7,683 bases of DNA from Candidatus Latescibacteria bacterium 4484_7. Its GTDB lineage: Bacteria; Krumholzibacteriota; Krumholzibacteriia; Krumholzibacteriales; Krumholzibacteriaceae. A program made the position numbers and the translations under genes. Within the stretch, counting starts at the first letter, position 1. Every line of letters starts with the position of its first letter. Below, in pieces: positions 1 through 6,085 of this stretch. The notes beneath the pieces were generated by a model. That model was not told where the DNA came from. It made no database searches and worked only from the letters and a program-made list of their open reading frames with translations. The stretch spans positions 1-7,683 of the forward strand of contig NATK01000066.1 of NCBI GenBank assembly GCA_002085285.1. Direction: 5' to 3'.

Positions 1-81
1 GGAAAATACAGGATGGCCGTAGCCGAGGCAGGAATAGCAAGCAATATCTACGAAAGAATAGCGGAGATATGCGCTCTATAA
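1..81 (+). CDS. C-terminal end of an unidentified protein (5' truncated)
   Basis: Frame 1 is open from the window edge to a TAA at 79-81 and encodes 26 residues ending IYERIAEICAL. The stretch is alanine- and isoleucine-rich and probably helical, but it is too short to assign to a family. It is called a gene end because its stop lies 13 bp inside the next gene, whose ATG is at 69, which is typical of translationally coupled genes in one operon. The function is unknown. It could instead be a chance open stretch, since only 81 bp are visible. Confidence 0.45.
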   Translation, partial: GKYRMAVAEAGIASNIYERIAEICAL

Positions 82-410
82 CGATTGCAGTACTGGTGAT
101 ACCTTTTATTTTGATCATACTGGGATGCGCTTCTGTGGGTGGACCCAAAGAGGCTTCACACACTGCAAGCAAACCGGTTCAGACGGGAGACTCCGCCTCA
201 ATAAAGGCACTGTCAAAAACCTTCTTCGACATGCATATCGAATTGCTCGAGGAAATAAACGATCGCCTCGAAAAAAACGCATCTGATCCGGCGGCAATCG
301 AGGCGGATGCAATCGTGAAAACAGCCGAGAGCCTGTACCTCGAAGGGAACATCGAAACAGCCATAGAGGTACTGTCAGAGGCGAAAAAAATCTTAGGGCA
401 GGCTAATTGA
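69..410 (+). CDS. Small TPR-like outer-membrane lipoprotein
   Basis: This 113-residue protein starts with a short lipoprotein signal: Arg2, a hydrophobic stretch at residues 5-18, and a lipobox Ile-Leu-Gly-Cys with the lipidated Cys at residue 20. The residue after Cys is Ala rather than Asp, so by the usual sorting rule it would go to the outer membrane. Residues 21-45 are a flexible Ser/Thr/Gly/Pro-rich linker and the rest is charged and helical. Residues 81-110 look like one TPR repeat (AESLYLEGNIETAIEVL with flanking alanines), suggesting a protein-contact role. GGAG at 63-66 lies only 2 bp before the ATG, but later starts would destroy the signal peptide. The stop overlaps the start of the downstream barrel gene, so the two products may work together at the outer membrane. 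No specific family was recognised. Confidence 0.75.
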   Translation: MRSITIAVLVIPFILIILGCASVGGPKEASHTASKPVQTGDSASIKALSKTFFDMHIELLEEINDRLEKNASDPAAIEADAIVKTAESLYLEGNIETAIEVLSEAKKILGQAN

Positions 411-1681
411 ATCTATACGATCTGAAAAAATCGGGCGAAGCACACCTGAAACTGGCGTTTTATGCCTTTGCGATTCTCTCGCTTTCGGCAATCGTATCCG
501 CCCGTGCCGTCGCCTCCGATTTCAAGACCGAACTCTCCTCGGGATACGATTCCTTCATGGATCGATACACAATCGTCGATGAAGACACGTTCGACGTGAT
601 AAACGAATATTACATCGGACTCGGAAACGTGGTTTTGCTGGGCAACGGAAAAACGAGATTCATCATGAGGAACCTCTTCAGATACGGCAATCAGACGATC
701 GATGACGATCTAAACCTATCGTTTATATCGCCGCTTTCGAAAGAAATCAAATTCGACCTCAAAAGCAATCTAAACATCAAGCATTTTCAAAGTGGAAGCG
801 ACTACTCGTTGAGCAACGACTATAGACAGTTTAATACCACCGCAAGGATCCGAAAGGCCTTCGGCGGCACGTACTCGGCGGCACTGAAAGGAAGAATCGA
901 AATCCTCGATTATGCCGACAGGACCGAATTCGATTACGACTACAAATATGCCGATGCCGGGCTGGAGCTCGAAAGGAACGACGACGAGGGAAATTCACTG
1001 CACCTCGGTGCATTCGCCGGGTTCAGGGATGTGCCCGACACCACCGATCTGAGTTACAGACGCGAACTGATAGATCTGGAGTGTTACCTCGGTCAGGGGA
1101 ACAGGATAAACGCAAGGCTTATATCCTCTGCGGACAGAAAGGATTACTCGAGCGATGCGAGAAGTTCATACTGGTATGTCGTCTCCTCGGCTGAAATCGA
1201 AGCGAAAGTAACAAGGCGGAGCGCCCTTTCATTCATCGGGGAAACCGAGCTTACATCGTACGATGTTCCAAGCGAGATATACTTCGACACTCAGTTCATC
1301 CGCGGCGGCATACGCTTCAAAAGAGAAATCGCGGTGCTGTCATCCGTACATATCGAGCCAAGGGTAGGACGAATGTTCTGCCGAGATTACGCAGAAGAAA
1401 GGTACACCGAAGGTTCGGTGGTTTTGGGCGTTGATATATTCAAATCGACGAGATTCTGGCTAAACGCTTCGTACGAACCCGGCTACAGAGACTATCTGCT
1501 GGAAGAAAACAACATCTACTCGGATTTCTACATAAACAGGATTTCTCTCATCATGAATCTTTTCGTTCCCGGCAACACGGGTATCACACTTTATTTGAAC
1601 CACGAACCTGAGAGACACACAAGAAGGGACGATGATTTTTCTATAACACTGATCTCTCTGGAGCTGAAAAAATCATTTTGA
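407..1681 (+). CDS. Predicted outer-membrane beta-barrel protein
   Basis: This is a 424-residue protein. The start is TTG at 407, sharing bases with the TGA of the lipoprotein gene (TTGA, 407-410) and preceded by AGGGCAGG at 395-402. The N-terminus has Lys7, Lys8 and Lys15, a hydrophobic stretch at about 16-31, and a likely signal peptidase I site after Ala-Val-Ala at 34-36. The mature part is rich in Tyr, Asp, Arg and alternating polar/apolar segments with no hydrophobic helix, as in a beta-barrel. It ends in a strand-like segment whose last residue is Phe (LKKSF), the classic C-terminal signal for outer-membrane assembly. The general plan resembles putative beta-barrel porin families, but substrate and exact family cannot be told. 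Coupling to the lipoprotein suggests a shared envelope task such as polymer export or surface display; that is inference. Confidence 0.8.
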   Translation: MNLYDLKKSGEAHLKLAFYAFAILSLSAIVSARAVASDFKTELSSGYDSFMDRYTIVDEDTFDVINEYYIGLGNVVLLGNGKTRFIMRNLFRYGNQTIDDDLNLSFISPLSKEIKFDLKSNLNIKHFQSGSDYSLSNDYRQFNTTARIRKAFGGTYSAALKGRIEILDYADRTEFDYDYKYADAGLELERNDDEGNSLHLGAFAGFRDVPDTTDLSYRRELIDLECYLGQGNRINARLISSADRKDYSSDARSSYWYVVSSAEIEAKVTRRSALSFIGETELTSYDVPSEIYFDTQFIRGGIRFKREIAVLSSVHIEPRVGRMFCRDYAEERYTEGSVVLGVDIFKSTRFWLNASYEPGYRDYLLEENNIYSDFYINRISLIMNLFVPGNTGITLYLNHEPERHTRRDDDFSITLISLELKKSF

Positions 1682-1758
1682 TATTTAGAGTTACGGCCCA
1701 TACTACGCTGCCGCATCCACCAAAGAAACAGCAATCGAATCAAAAATTAAGATTTATC

Positions 1759-1787
1759 TTGACAAGGGCGATTTTGATTGTTAATTA
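1759..1787 (+). promoter_or_regulatory. Putative promoter of the ferredoxin gene
   Basis: A perfect -35 box TTGACA lies at 1759-1764. The matching -10 is weak: TAATTA at 1782-1787 with a 17-bp spacer, or TTAATT one base earlier. Transcription would begin near 1794, just before the ribosome binding site. The surrounding 1682-1818 spacer is AT-rich and shows no gene. The poor -10 makes this a moderate call; the ferredoxin might also be read through from the barrel operon, as no terminator is evident between them. Confidence 0.5.
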
Positions 1788-1804
1788 CCGATATGGCTTC
1801 AAAC

Positions 1805-1811
1805 AAAGGAG
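1805..1811 (+). promoter_or_regulatory. Ribosome binding site fixing the ferredoxin start
   Basis: AAAGGAG lies 7 bp before the ATG at 1819. It decides against the longer open frame that begins with TTG at 1678, whose extra 47 residues do not resemble a ferredoxin and overlap the stop of the barrel gene. Confidence 0.85.
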
Positions 1812-1818
1812 TGTTGAC

Positions 1819-2010
1819 ATGGCGAAAGTACCGGTAGTTGATCCAGATCTCTGCACTGGATGTGGTATTTGCTCCGAAACTTGCCCCGACGTCTTCTCAC
1901 TCGAGGGTGACATCGCGGTCGTAACCGACCCGAACGGCGCCAGCGAAGAGGAGATTCAAGAGGCAATCGACAACTGCCCGGTTGAGGCTATCAGTTGGGA
2001 AGAAGAATAG
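1819..2010 (+). CDS. Single [4Fe-4S] cluster ferredoxin
   Basis: This 63-residue acidic protein is a small soluble electron carrier of the Desulfovibrio/Thermotoga monocluster type. Cys12, Cys15 and Cys18 (CTGCGIC) plus Cys53, followed by Pro, are the four expected cluster ligands. Cys22 in TCPDVF sits where relatives have one half of a disulfide. The partner Cys, expected about eight residues before Cys53, is replaced by Glu45, so Cys22 is unpaired. Length and the ending PVEAISWEEE are normal for the family. The ATG at 1819 is supported by AAAGGAG 7 bp upstream. The gene has its own putative promoter and ends 22 bp before a strong terminator. It faces the ETF operon convergently; a functional link with that operon is possible but not shown by the sequence. 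Confidence 0.95.
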   Translation: MAKVPVVDPDLCTGCGICSETCPDVFSLEGDIAVVTDPNGASEEEIQEAIDNCPVEAISWEEE

Positions 2011-2032
2011 CGAAAAAAGATATTTTCCAGGA

Positions 2033-2064
2033 AAAAGAGACAGCCCGCAGAGGCTGTCTCTTTT
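2033..2064. terminator. Strong bidirectional intrinsic terminator
   Basis: A perfect 13-bp stem is formed by AAAAGAGACAGCC (2033-2045) and GGCTGTCTCTTTT (2052-2064) with a 6-base loop (2046-2051). Its U-rich side serves the + strand ferredoxin transcript, whose stop is 22 bp upstream. The A-rich side gives five Ts on the - strand, so it can also end the convergent etf operon, although that leaves a 3' untranslated tail of about 150 bp. Confidence 0.9.
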
Positions 2065-2214
2065 ATTATGCTCTTGAAAGTGCTGCAGTCGTATTACACT
2101 TACGCAACCTTTGGAAGATCAGCATCAGGATCCCGATTGTTTTGGCTTGCGAGAGACCTCCAAGATGCCTCGGGATTGCGAAACCTCGACGACACCGCAT
2201 AGAAGCTCCCGCGC

Positions 2215-4185
2215 TCACGTCACCTTGACCAACGCCTCGGCGATATCCTCCACCTCGATGTCTTCTCTGTCCATCACCTTGGCCGCATCTTCGAACATCG
2301 TCATGCAGAAAGGACACGCCGTATAGAGATGATCGGAACCTATCTCAACGAATTCTCTCAATCGCGCCTCGCTGATCTTCGTACCTGTATTCTCCTCCAT
2401 CCACATCCTCCCGCCACCTGCGCCGCAGCAGAAGCTGCGCTTTCTGTTCCGCTCGAACTCCTTGCCATCTCTTCCGTGAACAAGGGCAAGCACCTCCCTC
2501 GGCTCATCCATGATCGAATTGTATCGGCCGAGGTAGCAAGAATCGTGGTAGGTCCAATCGTGCCCGAGTTCTCCCTTTACCTTGAGCCTGCCTTCCCTTA
2601 CCAGCTCGAGCAGGAACTGCGTATGGTGCACTACGGGTTTCTCATACCCGAATTGAGGGTACTCGACCTTGAACGTGTTGAGGCCGTGAGGACAGGTGGT
2701 AAGGATACGATTGAACTGGTATTTCTTTAGAGTGTCGATGTTTCCCTCAATGAGCATCTGGGCGAGATACTCGTTCCCCATACGTCTCGCCGTCTCACCG
2801 CAGCACCTCTCCTCCACGCCGAGAACGGCAAAATCGACTCCGCTCTTCTTTAGAAGCTCGATCATCGCCCTTGCAATCTTCTGCCCCCGACTGTCGAATG
2901 AACCGACACACCCTACCCAATAGAGCACATCGAACCTCTTCTTATCGCTTGCCAGAGGGACATCCAGCCCATCGAGCCAGTCGGCCCTCGAAGCATAACC
3001 GAACGCCCATGGGTTATAATTCACCTCCATGTTCCTGAAAACCGGCTGCATCTCCTGAGGGAAACGGCTCTCCGTCAACACGAGGTAGCGCCTCATATCG
3101 ACGATCTTCTGCACATGCTCGATGAAGGGAGGACATTCCTGCATACATGCTCCGCACGTAGTGCATGACCAGATTTCGTCTTCGGTGACCGTATCTGGTA
3201 CGATGTCGGGCGTCTCACCGTCTGCAAGAATCATCTTTCTCTCAGACATGAGTTCGCCCCTGAGGTGATGAATCATTCGATATGGACTAAGGGGCTTTTC
3301 GGTTAGATAGGCCGGGCATGCTGCCTGGCACCTCCCGCACTCGGTGCAGGCATATAGGTCGAGGATCTGCTTCCACGTGAAATCGGTGAGTTTCGACACG
3401 CCGAACTTCTCTGCATCCTCGTCTTCGAAGTCCATCCTGCTCAAGGTGCCCATCGGCCCGAGATTCCGGAAGAACACGTTGGGTATCGCTCCGAGAATAT
3501 GTATGTGCTTGGAAAAAGGTATGTAGAGAAGAAAGAAGAAGATGATGAGATGATGGCACCAGGTAAAGATCCTGTTTGCCAAATGCATGTTGATGTTCCA
3601 ATGGGAAATGATGTTCGAGGCATAGAAAGAAAAAGGAGCATAGAGCCTGCTGTATCTATTTGGCTCAAGCAGTATCCCAGTACCCCTCATCCCGTACATA
3701 AGAAGGATGAGAACAAAGATCAACGCCAGTATGAAGACCGCTTCTTCCGTAGTCTTCGGGTCGTCGCTCTCAAGGCGGAGGGGCTTGAAGAAAAAGCGCC
3801 TTACGAGAGATACGATGATGTCACCTATAACGAGGATCCCGAAGACGTCCTGAAGCAGCACGATGATTCCCGCTGCGTCGGCCCCTATGAAACGACTGTA
3901 GGAGAACGCAGGAATTATCATCGAAAGTATGTTCTCCAACGTCCCCAGGGTGATGAAGATGAATCCCCAGAAGATTATGAAATGCCCTATACCGGCGGGC
4001 TGGGCTAACACCCGTGCCTGGCCGAAAACGAATACGAGTACACTCTTCACCCTATCGGGCCATCTCGAAAACCTGTCTTCAGGCTTTCCCTTCATCATGA
4101 CCCTGTAGAGATGGCGGACTATCAGAGTAAACGCGGTGAGTACGGCGACGAAGATGACGAGGATAGCTGTTCCTTCAATGCTCAT
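2215..4185 (-). CDS. Membrane cytochrome b / Fe-S / CCG-domain oxidoreductase, ETF:menaquinone oxidoreductase (EMO, FadF-like)
   Basis: This 656-residue protein likely passes electrons from reduced ETF to menaquinone. Five hydrophobic segments at about 5-28, 66-90, 105-128, 148-166 and 205-224 form a NarI-like domain; His25, His68, His211/212, His227 and His229 are candidate haem b ligands. A loop then leads to two [4Fe-4S] motifs, Cys280-283-286-290 and Cys341-344-347-351, both followed by Pro. Two HdrB/GlpC-type CCG modules come next: Cys426, Cys461-Cys462-Gly and Cys498; then Cys550, Cys586-Cys587-Gly and Cys624-PF-Cys627. The first module lacks its final Cys (CPHG; Gly501). The order NarI-like, 2x[4Fe-4S], 2xCCG is the build of EMO proteins of syntrophic fatty-acid oxidisers and of FadF. 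It is last in the operon, 46 bp after etfA. The start is ATG with AAAGGA upstream. The quinone type is inferred. Confidence 0.88.
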   Translation of the reverse strand: MSIEGTAILVIFVAVLTAFTLIVRHLYRVMMKGKPEDRFSRWPDRVKSVLVFVFGQARVLAQPAGIGHFIIFWGFIFITLGTLENILSMIIPAFSYSRFIGADAAGIIVLLQDVFGILVIGDIIVSLVRRFFFKPLRLESDDPKTTEEAVFILALIFVLILLMYGMRGTGILLEPNRYSRLYAPFSFYASNIISHWNINMHLANRIFTWCHHLIIFFFLLYIPFSKHIHILGAIPNVFFRNLGPMGTLSRMDFEDEDAEKFGVSKLTDFTWKQILDLYACTECGRCQAACPAYLTEKPLSPYRMIHHLRGELMSERKMILADGETPDIVPDTVTEDEIWSCTTCGACMQECPPFIEHVQKIVDMRRYLVLTESRFPQEMQPVFRNMEVNYNPWAFGYASRADWLDGLDVPLASDKKRFDVLYWVGCVGSFDSRGQKIARAMIELLKKSGVDFAVLGVEERCCGETARRMGNEYLAQMLIEGNIDTLKKYQFNRILTTCPHGLNTFKVEYPQFGYEKPVVHHTQFLLELVREGRLKVKGELGHDWTYHDSCYLGRYNSIMDEPREVLALVHGRDGKEFERNRKRSFCCGAGGGRMWMEENTGTKISEARLREFVEIGSDHLYTACPFCMTMFEDAAKVMDREDIEVEDIAEALVKVT

Positions 4186-4231
4186 CCCTGCAAGTCCTTT
4201 CGCTTTTGCCTCTTTTGTTTTCCCGTGGGGT

Positions 4232-5209
4232 TCACAGGATCTTTTTAAGCTCTTCGGTCAATAGAGGAACCACCTCGAAAAGATCTCCTACGATTCCGTA
4301 GTGAGCCTTTTCAAATATCGGCGCATTCGGGTCCTTGTTTATTGCAACGATGACCTTGGACGTTCTCATTCCGGCAAGGTGCTGAATCGCCCCCGAAATA
4401 CCACAGGCAATATATAGCTTTGGATTGACGATCTTGCCCGTCTGCCCTACCTGCAGCGCATGGGGCGCATAGCCCGAATCGACTGCGGCGCGTGAGGCAC
4501 CGACGGCCCCGCCGAGCAGATCGGCGAGTTCTTCGAGGATCTTGAAGTTCGATGCATCCTTCATCGCCCTTCCCCCGGAGACGATGATGTCCGCCTCGGT
4601 GAGATCGGGGCGTCCCCCCGCCAGAGGAACGATCTCCTTCGCTATCGCTCTTATCGTATCAATGGTGACATCGGAATCTTGCTTGACGATTTCGGCTCCG
4701 TCTCCCTTCGGTTCCGCAGGCGGAATGTTATTGGGCCTTATAGCTACGATCGTCGGCCGCTCATCTTTTGACGTGATCTCTATAAAAACCTTGCCCGAAT
4801 AGACCGGCCTCTTTGCGATGGCCCTGCCGTCCTCAACCCTCAAGTCGACGCAGTCGCTGAACATCACTCCGTCTACCCTTGCCGCGACGCGGGGAAATAG
4901 ATCTCTCCCCATAGCCGTCGCTCCGGCGAGGACGTATCTCGCACCTGTCGATTTGATCACATCGGAAACGACCTTGGCATACCCTTCCGTCGAGTAGTTT
5001 TTCAGTGCATCGTCTTCTGCGTAGAAGATCCTTTTGAAACCGTATCCCTTGAACTCCTCGGCCGCCGATGCAGCTCCTTCACCGACGAAGAGCCCGTTTA
5101 TCTCTCCCCCTAGTTCACCCGCTATCCTATCGGCAGCGGTAATGAGCTCCTTCGTTATCTTCTTCGCCTTTCCGCCTCTCAACTCTCCGAAAACCAAAAT
5201 ATCCGTCAT
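4232..5209 (-). CDS. etfA: Electron transfer flavoprotein, alpha subunit
   Basis: At 325 residues this has the usual EtfA length. The N-terminal part (about 1-190) is the alpha/beta domain that packs on EtfB. The C-terminal part (about 205-325) is the FAD-binding domain, with SGGR at 211-214, GASRAAVDSGY at 237-247, VGQTGK at 254-259 and the EtfA signature from Leu265 to Asn291 (LYIACGISGAIQH, then VAIN). His277 corresponds to the His near the flavin ring in studied ETFs. The protein takes electrons from acyl-CoA dehydrogenases with EtfB and gives them to a membrane quinone reductase; the genes for both partners flank it here. The ATG at 5209 has GGAGG 7 bp upstream. The gene lies 59 bp after etfB and 46 bp before the EMO-like gene. 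Confidence 0.96.
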   Translation of the reverse strand: MTDILVFGELRGGKAKKITKELITAADRIAGELGGEINGLFVGEGAASAAEEFKGYGFKRIFYAEDDALKNYSTEGYAKVVSDVIKSTGARYVLAGATAMGRDLFPRVAARVDGVMFSDCVDLRVEDGRAIAKRPVYSGKVFIEITSKDERPTIVAIRPNNIPPAEPKGDGAEIVKQDSDVTIDTIRAIAKEIVPLAGGRPDLTEADIIVSGGRAMKDASNFKILEELADLLGGAVGASRAAVDSGYAPHALQVGQTGKIVNPKLYIACGISGAIQHLAGMRTSKVIVAINKDPNAPIFEKAHYGIVGDLFEVVPLLTEELKKIL

Positions 5210-5268
5210 TGCATATCCTCCGTCTTATTTTCTCACAAATGATCTTCTCATGTATGTGCACTTCCCGT

Positions 5269-6060
5269 TCACAGGACCTTCGACTCTTCCCTGAGAAGCC
5301 TCACCAGTTCCTTGACGGCGTCCTGGAGCTCCTCTGCCTCAACGATCTTGCACTCCCCGCTCTTCGGAAGAGGGAGCCAGCGGACTATTTCGGCTCTGCC
5401 TCCCTGAGGCTTCGTCTCGAATCCAAGGTCGGCCAGTGTCTTTTTTCTTATCTCTTTCTTCTTCGCCTTCATGATCCCGGGCAGCGACGCGTAGCGGGGC
5501 TCATTAAGTCCCTTCTCACACGATATTATCGCAGGCAATGCCGTTTCGTACTTCTCGTCGCCCCCCTCTATTCTTCTCGATAGAACTGCCTTTTTGCCGT
5601 CGTCGGACAATTCGAACTCAGTCGCCACATTCACCTGTGGGATGTCGAGCATCTCGGCGAGTATCGTCTGGACCTGAGCCATATCGTCGTCTATCGCCTG
5701 CTTGCCGCAGAATATGATATCAAAGCCTTCTTCTTCGATCACCTTGGCCAGAACGGCCGCCGACGTGAATGGACCGGCATTTTCGAGAAGGGGATCTACT
5801 ATATGAACGGCGTCGTCTGCACCCATCGCCAGCGCCGTCCTTATCAACTCTGTTGCTTCCTCCGGCCCCATGGTCACAACAGTCACCTTGCTGTCTCCAC
5901 CTACCTTTTCCCTGACCTTCAACCCCTCCTCGATGGCATACTCGTCGTACGGGTTGATGACGTATTTCAACCCGTCCTCCCTTATCCCCGTCCCCTCCTG
6001 ATTGATCAGAATTCTCGCCTCCGTATCAGGCACCCTCTTGAGCAATGTTATAATCTTCAA
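5269..6060 (-). CDS. etfB: Electron transfer flavoprotein, beta subunit
   Basis: This 263-residue protein is the EtfB/FixA partner of the adjacent EtfA. Typical segments are VINPYDEYAIEEGLKVRE at 34-51, the nucleotide-site loop GKQAIDDD at 119-126, and the signature region from Arg163 to Cys181 (RIEGGDEKYETALPAIISC), followed by the recognition-loop segment EPRYASLPGIMKAKKKE at 187-203. After DDD the loop reads Met-Ala-Gln-Val: Ala and Val stand where AMP-binding ETFs have Asn and Thr, as in electron-bifurcating relatives, while the DDD itself is like the non-bifurcating form. Whether AMP or a second FAD is bound is therefore open. The start is TTG at 6060, supported by AAAGGAGG 5 bp upstream. 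It lies 25 bp after the acyl-CoA dehydrogenase gene and 59 bp before etfA. Confidence 0.95.
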   Translation of the reverse strand: MKIITLLKRVPDTEARILINQEGTGIREDGLKYVINPYDEYAIEEGLKVREKVGGDSKVTVVTMGPEEATELIRTALAMGADDAVHIVDPLLENAGPFTSAAVLAKVIEEEGFDIIFCGKQAIDDDMAQVQTILAEMLDIPQVNVATEFELSDDGKKAVLSRRIEGGDEKYETALPAIISCEKGLNEPRYASLPGIMKAKKKEIRKKTLADLGFETKPQGGRAEIVRWLPLPKSGECKIVEAEELQDAVKELVRLLREESKVL

Positions 6061-6073
6061 AGCATCCTCCTTT
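6061..6073 (-). promoter_or_regulatory. Ribosome binding site for the TTG start of etfB, with a decoy ATG
   Basis: On the - strand AAAGGAGG (6073 to 6066) is followed by ATGCT and then the TTG start at 6060. The ATG directly abuts the SD, is out of frame with etfB and meets TGA after one more codon (ATG CTT TGA). The etfB reading frame begins properly (MKIITLLKRVPDTEA) only at the TTG, so the SD spacing of 5 bp fixes that start. Confidence 0.75.
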
Positions 6074-6085
6074 CAGGCAGCAGAA

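Noticed and set aside
1678..1818. N-terminal extension of the ferredoxin from a TTG at 1678
   Set aside because: The added residues do not resemble any ferredoxin, the frame overlaps the barrel stop codon, and a strong SD precedes the ATG at 1819.
2329..2730. 133-codon + strand open frame
   Set aside because: It is antisense to the CCG domains of the EMO-like protein and its translation has no domain or signal.
3499..4008. 169-codon + strand open frame inside the EMO-like gene
   Set aside because: It is antisense to the membrane domain of a well-supported protein, with a highly charged and low-complexity translation. It is a shadow frame.
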